NCBI RefSeq assembly: GCF_004912275.1
Contig: NZ_STGY01000066.1
Location: forward strand, 1-64,000
Length of the DNA stretch: 64,000 nucleotides
DNA from: Glycomyces buryatensis
GTDB taxonomy: Bacteria; Actinomycetota; Actinomycetes; Mycobacteriales; Micromonosporaceae
Direction of reading: 5' to 3'
Of this stretch, positions 8,338-16,267 are shown one piece after another. Under the pieces are notes generated by a model. That model did not search any database. It worked only from the letters and a program-made list of their open reading frames with translations, and had not been told where the DNA came from. The translations under genes were made by a program, and so were the position numbers. The stretch's first letter is position 1. Each line of letters starts with the position of its first letter.

Positions 8338-8451
8338 ATGAAGACCACTTCATCACCGAAGCGCAAGCGCCGCACTCGTCCCACTAAATGGGATGATGAG
8401 CAGGCGGAGGCCCGCCGCGCCCTCCAGGAATCGCTCGACCGCCACCAGTAG
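8338..8451 (+). CDS. Small basic protein, 37 aa, unrecognised
   Basis: The ORF reads MKTTSSPKRKRRTRPTKW followed by an acidic/helical C-half (DDEQAEARRALQESLDRHQ) and TAG. The N-half is strongly basic, the C-half amphipathic. It lies in the 216-nt gap between the MATE gene and truB on the same strand, with AAGG about 10 nt upstream of ATG. It was too short for routine gene finding. No homologue is recalled; the charge split would suit an RNA- or ribosome-binding peptide, but that is speculation. Confidence 0.4.
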   Translation: MKTTSSPKRKRRTRPTKWDDEQAEARRALQESLDRHQ

Positions 8452-8487
8452 CGACCGACCCGGCGGCCACGGCTAGCCTGTACCGCT

Positions 8488-9384
8488 GTGACCACACCGC
8501 ATCCGGGCCTCATCGTCGTCGACAAACCGCAGGGCATCACCTCGCACGGGGTGGTGGCCCGAATGCGTCGCATCTGCGGCACCCGCAAGATCGGACACGG
8601 CGGCACCCTGGACCCGATGGCCACCGGCGTCCTCATCCTCGCCATCGGCAAGGCCACCAAGCTGCTCACCTACGTCTCCGGGCTGGACAAGTCCTACGTC
8701 GCGACGATCCGACTGGGCCAGAACACGATCACCGACGACGCCGAAGGCGACGTGATCGCCGAGACCGACGCCTCCGGAGTCGAGGGGGCGGCGATCCGCT
8801 CCGCCCTGGTGTCCATGACCGGCGAGATCGACCAGGTCCCCAGCGCGGTCAGCGCCGTCAAGATCGACGGCAAGCGCGCCTATCAGCGCGTTCGCGAGGG
8901 CGAGACCGTCGCGCTCAGGGCCCGCCGAGTCACCATCGCTTCGATCGAGATCGGCCGGATCCGACGCAGCGAGACGTTCACCGATATCGACGTCGACGTC
9001 TCCTGCTCCTCGGGCACCTACATCCGCGCCATCGCCCGCGACCTCGGCGACACGCTGGGCGTCGGCGGGCACCTCACCGCCCTGCGCCGCACCAGGATCG
9101 GCAACTTCGGCATCGACGTCGCCGCGACCCTGGACGAGCTCGCGGAGCGCAGTGAGGCAGGAGAATCCTTGGGCGCGTTGACGATGGGCCAGGCGGCGGC
9201 CCGGCTCATGCCGACCCGCACCGCCACCGAGGCCGAGGCGAAGGCCCTCTCCTACGGCAAGTCGATCGACGCCGCCGGCATCGAGGGCCGCTACGCGGTG
9301 CTGGGCGAACAGGGCGAACTGCTGGCGGTCATGACCGAGGAAGGCGACCGCGCCAAGCCCGAGACGGTCTTCGCCGCCGCCTGA
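8488..9384 (+). CDS. truB: tRNA pseudouridine(55) synthase
   Basis: This 298-aa protein makes pseudouridine 55 in the T-loop of tRNAs. It has the TruB N-terminal motif VVDKPQGITSH, the catalytic loop GHGGTLDPMATGVL with nucleophile D42, the tRNA-binding YVATIRLGQ strand, and SCSSGTYIRAIARDLG. The C-terminal 60 residues form a small actinobacterial TruB extension. Start GTG 8488 has TAGCCT 8 nt upstream, so it may be leaderless. It completes the translation-factor block begun by DUF503 and rbfA and is convergent with the MFS gene. Confidence 0.95.
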   Translation: MTTPHPGLIVVDKPQGITSHGVVARMRRICGTRKIGHGGTLDPMATGVLILAIGKATKLLTYVSGLDKSYVATIRLGQNTITDDAEGDVIAETDASGVEGAAIRSALVSMTGEIDQVPSAVSAVKIDGKRAYQRVREGETVALRARRVTIASIEIGRIRRSETFTDIDVDVSCSSGTYIRAIARDLGDTLGVGGHLTALRRTRIGNFGIDVAATLDELAERSEAGESLGALTMGQAAARLMPTRTATEAEAKALSYGKSIDAAGIEGRYAVLGEQGELLAVMTEEGDRAKPETVFAAA

Positions 9385-9411
9385 CGTCGGTGAGTGCCCC
9401 AGCGGGCACGG

Positions 9412-10584
9412 TCAAGCTCGGCTCCCGACGAGCCGGCCGGGCCGCGTCGCGGGGCTCGCGATCACCCCGGCTGCGGCGAGGGCGAGTGCCCCGATGACGG
9501 GAATGGCCTGCGGGCCCAAGTGGTCGAGGGCGAGTCCGCCGAGGGCGCCTGCGATCGCGGTTCCCGCGTACAGGCCGGTGATGTTGAGCGAGACCGCGGT
9601 CATGGGGGCGTCCGGGGCCGCCGCGATGGTGCTGGCCTGCATGGGCGGATTGAGCGCCCACGCGAACAGCGACCAGACCGCGACGATCGCGGCGAAGGCC
9701 CAGATCGGCGCGCCGTATCCCGCGAGCAGTGCGAGGACGGCGAGCGCGGCGGCATGTCCGGTGATGACGATGACCCGGGAGCGCCGCGGCCCGAATCGGT
9801 CGCTGAGCCGTCCACCTCCGAGCGCGGCGCCGACGCCCACCAGCCCTGTCAGGAGCAGGAGCAGCGGAAGGTGTTCGTCGCTGCCGGTGGTCCGCTCGGT
9901 GATCGGCCCCAGGTAGGTGTAGAACATCAGTCCTCCCGTGCCGCACAGGAAGATCGCCGCGACCATGCGCAGGACGGAGGGATGGCGCAGCGGCGCGAGC
10001 CGTTCGGACAGGGGTGCGGGGGCGGCGCCGGGCAGGGGCGGCAGCGTGCTGAAGGCGGTGAGCGCCGCTGCGGCCGCGACGACGGCGATGAGGACGAAGG
10101 TCGCCCTCCAATTGAAGACGTCGGCGATCCACGCGCCGATCGGGACGCCGGTGAAGAGGGCCACGGTCAGGCCTGCGGTGACCACGGAGAGGTAGGTGCC
10201 CTGGCGGCCCCGGGGTGCGCCGGCGGCGGCGATGGCGAAGGCGCTGGTCGATACCGCCGCGGCCGACAATCCTGCCAGGATTCGGAGGGCGAGCAGGGCG
10301 GGGAAGTCGTCCACCGCGGCGCAACCCAGATTCGCGAGGGCGAAGATCGCGAGGCCGCCGCACAGTACCGGACGGCGCGGGTGGCGGTCCAACCACACCG
10401 CGAGCACCGGGGCGCCGAGGGCGAAGGCCAGCGCGAAGGCGGTGACGAGCTGTCCGGCCGCGCCGGTGCTGATTTCGAGGTCCGCGGCGACGGGGGTCAG
10501 GACTCCGGCGATGACGAACTCGTCGGTGCCGAGTGACAGGGTGGCGATGAAGAGGCTGGCGAGCCACAGGTGGTTACGAGTCAT
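9412..10584 (-). CDS. MFS transporter, drug/arabinose-efflux (AraJ-like) type
   Basis: This 390-aa membrane protein has about 12 spans. The motif-A-like loop ALGAPVLAVWLDRHPRRPVL lies between spans 2 and 3, and a long central loop (LPGAAPAPLSERLAPLRHPS) separates the halves. The N-terminal SLGTDEFVIAGVL phrase is characteristic of AraJ/YdhP-type exporters. ATG 10584 is chosen because the reading frame further upstream is simply antisense to the divergent ArsR gene. A 13-bp-armed palindrome separates the two genes, so the ArsR regulator probably controls this exporter. The substrate is unknown. Confidence 0.88.
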   Translation of the reverse strand: MTRNHLWLASLFIATLSLGTDEFVIAGVLTPVAADLEISTGAAGQLVTAFALAFALGAPVLAVWLDRHPRRPVLCGGLAIFALANLGCAAVDDFPALLALRILAGLSAAAVSTSAFAIAAAGAPRGRQGTYLSVVTAGLTVALFTGVPIGAWIADVFNWRATFVLIAVVAAAAALTAFSTLPPLPGAAPAPLSERLAPLRHPSVLRMVAAIFLCGTGGLMFYTYLGPITERTTGSDEHLPLLLLLTGLVGVGAALGGGRLSDRFGPRRSRVIVITGHAAALAVLALLAGYGAPIWAFAAIVAVWSLFAWALNPPMQASTIAAAPDAPMTAVSLNITGLYAGTAIAGALGGLALDHLGPQAIPVIGALALAAAGVIASPATRPGRLVGSRA

Positions 10585-10595
10585 GTCCCATTCCA

Positions 10596-10624
10596 TTGTT
10601 CGATGTTCGGCGAACATCGAACAA
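10596..10624. promoter_or_regulatory. Operator palindrome between MFS and ArsR genes
   Basis: A perfect inverted repeat has 13-bp arms TTGTTCGATGTTC and GAACATCGAACAA around GGC. It is centred in the 54-bp divergent intergenic region, 11 nt from the MFS start and 14 nt from the ArsR start. The size and symmetry fit an ArsR/SmtB dimer operator. A -10-like TATCAT (10627-10632) for the regulator directly abuts it. Confidence 0.75.
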
Positions 10625-10638
10625 GTTATCATGGAGAC

Positions 10639-10974
10639 ATGCGCAATCCGGAACACCCCGATACCGGCGACATCGTCCTGACCAAAGTGCTGTCGGCGCT
10701 CGCCGACCCGTTGCGGCTGGGCCTGGTCTGCCTGCTCGCCGATGGGCGGGAGCGCCAGTGGGGAGAACTGGACGCCCCGGTGTCGAAGTCGACGCTGAGC
10801 CATCACCTCAAGACCTTGCGGGGCGCGGGCGTGACGCGGACGCGGGAGGAGGGCACCCGCTGCTATGTGCACCTTCGTGCCGATGACCTCGAGTCCCGTT
10901 TTCCCGGACTCCTGGGCGCATTGATGAGTGCCGCGCCGGACGACGCCACGCCCGTCACGCTCAAACGGCCGTGA
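10639..10974 (+). CDS. ArsR/SmtB-family transcriptional regulator
   Basis: This 111-aa winged helix protein has the recognition segment SKSTLSHHLKTLRGAGVTRTR and wing EEGTRCYVHLR. The metal-site ELCVCDL of classical ArsR is absent (LVCLLADG instead), so it probably senses an organic ligand or redox state, not arsenite or zinc. ATG 10639 is used; the longer frame upstream would run through the operator. It is divergent from the MFS exporter and shares the palindrome with it, typical of a local repressor. Confidence 0.9.
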   Translation: MRNPEHPDTGDIVLTKVLSALADPLRLGLVCLLADGRERQWGELDAPVSKSTLSHHLKTLRGAGVTRTREEGTRCYVHLRADDLESRFPGLLGALMSAAPDDATPVTLKRP

Positions 10975-11005
10975 CGAGATCCCTTCCCTGAGCTGCCGAA
11001 GGGGG

Positions 11006-11821
11006 TCAGCGCTGCCTCGGCGGACCGAGCGGCTCCTGGTTCACGCTGGCGCGGAAGGCGATCGGCGTGGTTCCGGTGCGCTGGTGAAAGAACTTGTTAA
11101 AGTTCGTGGCGCTGGAGAACCCCAGCCGCGCCCCGATGCGGGCCGCCGCCAGGTCGGTGCAGGCGAGCATTCGCTTGGCCTCCAATACGACCCGCCGGTC
11201 GATGAACTCCTTGGCCGGCACTCCGGCGGCCGCGAGCGTCGCGCGCGAGAGCGTGCGCGGCGAATAGGCCAGCGCCCCCGCGTAGTCGCTCAGGCGCTTG
11301 GTGCCCGCGAAGTCGCGTTCGACGGCGTCGCGGAAGGCCAGGTAGACCTCGCTCGGCTCCGTCAGCAGGCCGCCGCGGGCCGGCAGGCCCGAGACGCGCA
11401 AGGCCAGCACGGCCAGCAGATGCCGCAGCACCTGGAGGTGGGTGTCGAGCGGCGTCCGCTCGGCGGCGGAGCACTCCCACTGGAGCTGGCTGGTGGCCAC
11501 CCGCAGCAGCGCGTGGTCCTCGGTGCTCGGGACGCGCAGCACCGGCGCGTGCGGGTCGTCCGCGCACACCCCGATGGCGGTGTCAGGATCGAGGAAATCG
11601 CGCTCGAAACTCACCAGGGTCCCTTCGGCCCCTTGCAGATCGCCCCACTGCCGGACCTGGCCCGGGCGGACCCACAGCCACTGGCCGGGCGCCATCGCGT
11701 ACTCGGCGAAGTCGACGGTCGGCCGCAGGGCACCCGAGGTGAGCGTCAGCAGGTGGTGCCGCTGTGAGCGCACCGGACCGGTCAGGACGGGGCCGGAGCG
11801 CAGCTGCGCCAGAGTGGACAT
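11006..11821 (-). CDS. AraC-family transcriptional regulator
   Basis: This 271-aa regulator has an N-terminal cupin-like sensing region (residues about 20-120, with MAPGQWLWVRPGQVRQWG). A C-terminal double helix-turn-helix runs from LSDYAGALAYSPRTLSRATLA to GARLGFSSATNFNKFFHQRTG. ATG 11821 is used; the frame continues upstream but without a supporting ribosome binding site. It is divergent from the nitroreductase-like gene across 167 nt, so regulation of that neighbour is possible but unproven. The ligand is unknown. Confidence 0.9.
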   Translation of the reverse strand: MSTLAQLRSGPVLTGPVRSQRHHLLTLTSGALRPTVDFAEYAMAPGQWLWVRPGQVRQWGDLQGAEGTLVSFERDFLDPDTAIGVCADDPHAPVLRVPSTEDHALLRVATSQLQWECSAAERTPLDTHLQVLRHLLAVLALRVSGLPARGGLLTEPSEVYLAFRDAVERDFAGTKRLSDYAGALAYSPRTLSRATLAAAGVPAKEFIDRRVVLEAKRMLACTDLAAARIGARLGFSSATNFNKFFHQRTGTTPIAFRASVNQEPLGPPRQR

Positions 11822-11988
11822 CTCGACGCCGGACGCCGGTCCGGGCGAGGGGACGGGTATTTTGCCCGTTATGTCAGTGTGTCGTGTTTTCACCAGCATC
11901 AACAGCAAGCTTATTCCGTATGGCGGTTTCGCGGCGGGCACTCCAGCGATTCGGAGCATCGTCACATTGGCGACGTAACCTGGTTCCC

Positions 11989-12633
11989 ATGGCTGAAACG
12001 AAGACTGTTGATTTCTGGTTCGATCCCGCCTGCCCGTGGGCGTGGATGACCTCCCGCTGGATCCTCGAGGCGGCGAAATATCGCGACCTTGACATTCGAT
12101 GGAACGTGATGAGTCTCTACGTGCTCAACGAACCTCGGCTTGACGAGCTGCCGGAGCAGTACGCCGAGATGATGCCGAAGACGCGTGCGGCGGTCCGGGT
12201 CGCCGCGGCCGTGGCGGAGCAGTACGACAACGAAACCCTCGGGAGGCTCTACACCGCGCTGGGCAACCAGATCCACCTGGCGGGGGAGAAGGACTCCGCG
12301 GTGTACATCCCGGCCGCGCTCGAAAATGCCGGCCTCCCGGCCGAGCTCGCCGCGGTCGGCAAGACCGAGGAGTACGACGAGGCCGTGCGCGTCTCGCACG
12401 GCAGGGGCATCGGCCTGGTCGGCACCGACGTCGGCACCCCGGTGGTGGCGGTGGAGAACGACGAGGGCGAGAAGGTCGGGCTGTTCGGCCCGGTCGTCAC
12501 CCCGGCCCCGCAGGGCGAGGCCGCGGCCAAGCTGTGGGACGGCGTCTACGCCGTGACCACCACCCCGGGCTTCTACGAGCTCAAGCGGACCCGGACCAAG
12601 GGCCCGGATTTCTCGAACCTGACCGCTGACTAA
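11989..12633 (+). CDS. Mycothiol-dependent nitroreductase-like DsbA-fold protein (Rv2466c family)
   Basis: This 214-aa protein opens with FWFDPACPWAWMTSRWILE, the thioredoxin-fold active site of the Rv2466c family, followed by the helical insertion typical of DsbA/FrnE proteins. In M. tuberculosis Rv2466c the site is CPWC and the enzyme uses mycothiol to reduce substrates, including activating the nitro-prodrug TP053. Here the second cysteine is alanine (CPWA), so only a monothiol mechanism is possible. ATG 11989 has TAACCT exactly 7 nt upstream, suggesting a leaderless transcript. The AraC regulator is divergent. Confidence 0.85.
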   Translation: MAETKTVDFWFDPACPWAWMTSRWILEAAKYRDLDIRWNVMSLYVLNEPRLDELPEQYAEMMPKTRAAVRVAAAVAEQYDNETLGRLYTALGNQIHLAGEKDSAVYIPAALENAGLPAELAAVGKTEEYDEAVRVSHGRGIGLVGTDVGTPVVAVENDEGEKVGLFGPVVTPAPQGEAAAKLWDGVYAVTTTPGFYELKRTRTKGPDFSNLTAD

Positions 12634-12758
12634 GGGAACTGTCGTACCTCGCGGGTAAACTTTCGCCTAGGGGTCCGCCTTGGACTACCTCTTTTGGCGT
12701 GCCCCGCAAACGGTGAAGACCCCGAGATCGACGCAGACCCCGCGATCGACATAAAGGA

Positions 12759-12788
12759 ACCGGCCCCGCGTAATAGCGCGGGGCCGGT
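12759..12788. terminator. Bidirectional terminator
   Basis: A 12-bp perfect stem ACCGGCCCCGCG/CGCGGGGCCGGT surrounds loop TAATAG, with pyrimidine-rich tails on both strands. It separates the convergent nitroreductase and DUF3145 genes. The 125 nt before it contain only a short direct repeat (GACCCCG-GATCGAC, twice) and no supported gene. Confidence 0.85.
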
Positions 12789-12800
12789 CTTCCTATTCGT

Positions 12801-13295
12801 CTAACCGACCTGCGAGAGCCAGGACTGCTCTTCGCCCCCGGCGGCCTGCCGGTAGGGCTCGATCTCGCGATCCCAGTCGAGGCCCAGCAGCTGGTCGAGG
12901 CCGCTTCGCAGGGCCTCGGCGCTGGTCGTGGTCGCCAGCAGCGCCCGGATGCGGTCCTCGGCGACCATCACGCCGCCGCCGGCGCTCATCGCCGCGCGGA
13001 AGACGCCCCGACCCGGGACGTGCATGATCCGCTCGCCGTCGCGCCCGACGCTGGCGTCCTCGGTCACCTCGAAGCGCAGCATCGGCCACTGCGCCAAGGC
13101 CTTCGCGACCTCGGCGCCGACGCCCGGCTCGGCCGTCCACGGCCGCTCCGCGCGCATCGTGCCGCGCTCGGCCGCCTGCGGCGCCCATCCGAGCTTGACC
13201 GTCGCCGAACCCAGGACACGTCCGATAGCCCACTCGACGTGCGGGCACACGGCCGACGGGCTGGAGTGGATGTAAATCACGCCGCGTGACTGCAT
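12801..13295 (-). CDS. DUF3145 family protein
   Basis: This 164-aa protein begins MQSRGVIYIHSSPSAVCPHVEWAIG, the signature of DUF3145, a family found almost only in actinobacteria and of unknown function. The central TAEPGVGAEVAKALAQWPMLRFEVTEDAS and C-terminal LLGLDWDREIEPYRQAAGGEEQSWLSQVG are also characteristic. ATG 13295 is preceded by a strong AAGGAGGTG 5-6 nt upstream. It is soluble with no signal peptide. It is monocistronic and ends at a shared terminator. Confidence 0.92.
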   Translation of the reverse strand: MQSRGVIYIHSSPSAVCPHVEWAIGRVLGSATVKLGWAPQAAERGTMRAERPWTAEPGVGAEVAKALAQWPMLRFEVTEDASVGRDGERIMHVPGRGVFRAAMSAGGGVMVAEDRIRALLATTTSAEALRSGLDQLLGLDWDREIEPYRQAAGGEEQSWLSQVG

Positions 13296-13685
13296 CGCGC
13301 ACCTCCTTGGGAATCGGCGTATCTGAGTACTGGCTCACTCCTTGTGGTCAATTGGTGACGATTAAAAATCGTCCAACGGCTATCGGCCGGGTCAGTTGAG
13401 GGATGAACTCGAACCCGGCACGCTATTCCGCTCACTTACATACTGACAGCTTCGAACACATCGCGCTAGGCTTAAACCGCTCCGGGCGCTCACTTTTTCG
13501 ATGATTCGTTGCGTCACACCTGGTCTATGTGCTAGTTCGCACAGGCCGCACCTGAGCTACACTTGCGCATGACCGGCATACTGTCGGTTTTCTTTTGTGG
13601 CCCAACCCAGGTTCAGTGCCCGTCTTCCGGGCTGCTCTGCCTGTGTCAGGCCGAAGATTTCGTCTTACATGGTGAGGAGACCGGC
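13296..13685. other. 390-nt intergenic region with promoter-like elements
   Basis: No gene is supported here. It holds the DUF3145 upstream region, including a perfect 7-bp-armed hairpin GACGATT-AAA-AATCGTC at 13357-13373. Nearer the 116-aa gene lies a possible promoter with TTCGCA (13536-13541), a 16-nt spacer and TACACT (13558-13563). A reading frame continues upstream from the 116-aa gene to 13569, but its Cys-rich composition and the internal ribosome binding site argue against its being coding. Confidence 0.45.
13536..13563 (+). promoter_or_regulatory. Possible promoter of the 116-aa gene
   Basis: TTCGCA and TACACT are spaced 16 nt apart, giving a leader of about 115 nt before GTG 13686. 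The match to consensus is moderate. Confidence 0.35.
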
Positions 13686-14036
13686 GTGGCAGCCAACACT
13701 TCCAAGACAGCACGCGCTTCCGTCAAGGCCGGGCAGGCAAAGAACGGTGCTGGACTCAACGTTCTCGGTGAGTTCAAGTACCTGATCCCGCTCAACAACG
13801 GGAAGCACGTCTACCTGCGCAACCTGACCGACGGGCGCACCCTGCACCTGGCCACCGGCACCGACGCCTTCGCCGAGGCCATCAAGGCCCTCGCCGAGGC
13901 CGGTCACGGTGCGAAGATCAAGGTCGAGCTGGAGACCCTCGCGTCGACGCTCCCGGCCGAGCAGGGCTGGGACACCACGCTCAAGTCCCTCGAAGAGGCC
14001 GGTGCCTTCGGTGAGCTCGCCGACGCCGCCGCCTAA
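13686..14036 (+). CDS. Unrecognised 116-aa soluble protein
   Basis: The protein starts MAANTSKTARASVKAGQ and has no signal peptide or membrane span. Residues 25-60 (LNVLGEFKYLIPLNNGKHVY, then LRNLTDGRTLHLATGTD) look like a small beta-sheet; residues 60-116 are helical (DAFAEAIKALAEAGHG and a C-terminal EEAGAFGELADAAA). I do not recognise the family. GTG 13686 is preceded by GTGAGGAG at a suitable distance. A dedicated promoter and a strong terminator with a T-run suggest a well-expressed single-gene unit. Confidence 0.7.
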   Translation: MAANTSKTARASVKAGQAKNGAGLNVLGEFKYLIPLNNGKHVYLRNLTDGRTLHLATGTDAFAEAIKALAEAGHGAKIKVELETLASTLPAEQGWDTTLKSLEEAGAFGELADAAA

Positions 14037-14052
14037 GGCCCAAACGTAAAAG

Positions 14053-14089
14053 GCTCCATGCACTCGCGATGCGAGGCATGGAGCTTTTT
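14053..14089 (+). terminator. Rho-independent terminator of the 116-aa gene
   Basis: A 9-bp perfect stem GCTCCATGC/GCATGGAGC (14053-14061 and 14076-14084) is followed by TTTTT. It lies 17 nt after the stop codon. Confidence 0.88.
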
Positions 14090-14268
14090 CATTGCCCGCT
14101 AGTCGTATCACCGTCTATCCCGCGCGCATTCGAACGGGACGCACCCACGCCTTACCGATGCCATTCGGTTGCGCGCTGCGACCCATTCCACAGGTCTTTC
14201 TCGTCCGTACGTATGAGAACCATTCAGTTCCTCGGGTACTGCGTCCCCATCTTGCATAAACGGACGGG

Positions 14269-16014
14269 CTAATCGCCGGTGCAGACCTCGTCGGACATCG
14301 GCACCCGGTCGACCTCCCACACCGCGCCCACCTGGAAGCAGTACTCGTCGGCCGGGCTCAGTCCCGCCGACGTAATCGTCGTCTCGGTCGTCGGCCCCTG
14401 GCCCAACAGCTCGGCCTGCTCGTCGCCGACGCGCTGCACGAACACCGTGTAGCTCAGCTGCGAGTCCTCGGCCGGGGCGCTCCAGCTCAGGGTGATCTGC
14501 CCGTCCGCCCACGACTCGATCGTCAGGTCCTGCGGCGCGCCGTCGCCCTCCAGCTGCGCCGGGTCCAGGTCCTCTTCGGTCTTGTTCGGCGCGATCAGCC
14601 ACAGCCACCCGCCCATGACCGCCCCGAGCACCACCGTGATCACCAGGCCCAGAATCACGTACGGCCGCAGGCCGCCCTGCTGTCCGCGCTCCCTCGGACG
14701 CGGCGGCGCCTTCGGGGCCTTCATCGGCCGCGACTTGTGTTGCCTCTCGCCCTCGCGCCCGATCACCGGCGGCGCGAACGCCGGCTGCGGCGCCTGCTGG
14801 GGCGGCGCTCCCTGCTGCATGGCCTGCTGCGGCATCCACGGCGTGTTCGGCGGCTGCATGCTCACCGGTGCGTGCGGTGGCGCCGAATACGGCACGGTCG
14901 AGATCGGTGGCGCGCTGGCCTGCGGCGTGCCGCTCACCGGCATCGCCGAACCGTCAAGGGAGGCATAACGCGAGTCCACCGACTGGCCCAGCGTGTAGCG
15001 CCCGTCGGTCCTCCCACCGGTCACGCCCTGCCCGAGCGTCCCGCCGCCCTCAGGGCCCCTCTGGGACCCCACCGGCGCGAACGGGTCCAGCGGCACCCTG
15101 GTGCCCCGCGAGGCGACCTCGGGGCGGTACACCGTCTCCTCGTTGCTGACGTCGTCGATCCGCGAAGGCGCCGAGGCCGTGCCGACGCCATTGCCGTACA
15201 TCCCGCGCTGGAGCTCGTCGGCGAAGGCCTGGCACGAGGCCGGGCGCCGGGCCGGGTCGCGCGCGAGCGCGCGCACCAGCAGCTCCTCGACCCACTCCGG
15301 GACGTCCTCGCGCGGCAGCTTCGGCGGCGGCTGGTCGGAGGTGACGCGGCCCCGGTGCGTGTCGGGGTCCGTCCCGCCCTCGGGGTTGGCGAACGGCGCG
15401 AAGCCCGCCAGCAGGTGCCACATGCTCGACGCCAGGCTGAACAGGTCGCTCGAAGCGGTCTGCGCCGTCCGCAGCAGCGCCTCGGGGGAGGCGTGGAGCG
15501 GGGTGAGCTTGTCGATCGCGGCCGTCGCCGACAGCGAGGCGCTGCTGCGGGCGATCCCGAAGTCCGCCAGCGCCGGTCCGTACTGGCCGCGCAGGATGTT
15601 CTGCGGCTTGACGTCGCGGTGGAGGATGTCGGCGTTGTGGGCGGCCTGGAGGGCCAGCCCGATCTTGATGCCGACGTCGATGACGTCGTCGATGCCGAGG
15701 GGCCCGTTCGCCTTCATGATCGCCGAGTACGAACCGCCCTCGCAGTACTCCATGACGATGTAGGGCCGGCCGTCCTCAGTGGAGCCGGTGTCGATGATCG
15801 AGACGATGTGGGGGTGGCCCGAGACCGCGACGGTCGCCTCCAGCTCCTTCTCGACGGAGTCGGCGGTGGTCATGTCGTCGTCCACGAGCAGGACCTTGAC
15901 GGCCACGGCCCGGTCGAGTCGCTCCTGGACGGCGCGGTAGACGAACGCGGTCGAGCCGTGAGCGACCATCTCGAAGTCGCGGTAGCCGGGGATGGCCGGG
16001 GTGGGGGAGCTCAA
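14269..16014 (-). CDS. Membrane Ser/Thr protein kinase with extracellular FN3 domain
   Basis: This 581-aa protein has a PknB-type kinase domain at residues 10-270, with catalytic Lys40 (VAVKV), LHRDVKPQN (D134) and DFG 151-153. A 160-residue Pro/Gln/Ser-rich linker follows, then one membrane span near 457-477 and a C-terminal fibronectin-III-like domain (about 495-578: PQDLTIESWADGQITLSWSAP) outside the cell. All key catalytic residues are present. The FN3 domain replaces the PASTA repeats of the other kinase in this window, so it probably senses a different extracellular partner. The gene is monocistronic. Confidence 0.93.
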   Translation of the reverse strand: MSSPTPAIPGYRDFEMVAHGSTAFVYRAVQERLDRAVAVKVLLVDDDMTTADSVEKELEATVAVSGHPHIVSIIDTGSTEDGRPYIVMEYCEGGSYSAIMKANGPLGIDDVIDVGIKIGLALQAAHNADILHRDVKPQNILRGQYGPALADFGIARSSASLSATAAIDKLTPLHASPEALLRTAQTASSDLFSLASSMWHLLAGFAPFANPEGGTDPDTHRGRVTSDQPPPKLPREDVPEWVEELLVRALARDPARRPASCQAFADELQRGMYGNGVGTASAPSRIDDVSNEETVYRPEVASRGTRVPLDPFAPVGSQRGPEGGGTLGQGVTGGRTDGRYTLGQSVDSRYASLDGSAMPVSGTPQASAPPISTVPYSAPPHAPVSMQPPNTPWMPQQAMQQGAPPQQAPQPAFAPPVIGREGERQHKSRPMKAPKAPPRPRERGQQGGLRPYVILGLVITVVLGAVMGGWLWLIAPNKTEEDLDPAQLEGDGAPQDLTIESWADGQITLSWSAPAEDSQLSYTVFVQRVGDEQAELLGQGPTTETTITSAGLSPADEYCFQVGAVWEVDRVPMSDEVCTGD

Positions 16015-16158
16015 GGCGGAGGCTTTCTGTTGGGGACGCGGTTCGCAGTGGCGGCGCGCAAGCTTCGCCGCGTGTGCGTCCCCAACAGATTAGCGTGTCG
16101 TTAGTGGTGCCCGCCCTAGATGGGTGGTCGCCGGTTGGGGAGGAGCATTGCCCGGTCT

Positions 16159-16240
16159 ATTTTCCCGCTCCCGTCGTTATCGAACGTCCGCTTACCACTT
16201 TCGGTAGGCGGACATTCGGCCGTCTAGGGAGCGGAAAAAT
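16159..16240. repeat. 82-bp nested inverted repeat
   Basis: Outer arms ATTTTCCCGCTCCC (16159-16172) and GGGAGCGGAAAAAT (16227-16240) pair over 14 bp with one mismatch. Inside them a second stem GTCCGCTTACC/GGTAGGCGGAC (16186-16196 and 16203-16213) forms with a hexanucleotide loop. It sits between the 3' end of otsB-GH15 and the 5' region of the FN3 kinase gene, both on the minus strand. It may be the otsB terminator, a regulatory structure or a MITE-like remnant. Confidence 0.65.
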
Positions 16241-16267
16241 ATCCTCGGGCACCGCGGACCTCCCCGA

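Noticed and set aside
12719-12750. Short direct repeat GACCCCG-GATCGAC
   Set aside because: Only two copies near a terminator; no gene or known element fits.
13569-13685. N-terminal extension of the 116-aa protein from ATG 13569
   Set aside because: The Cys-rich extension differs in composition, and a ribosome binding site precedes GTG 13686.
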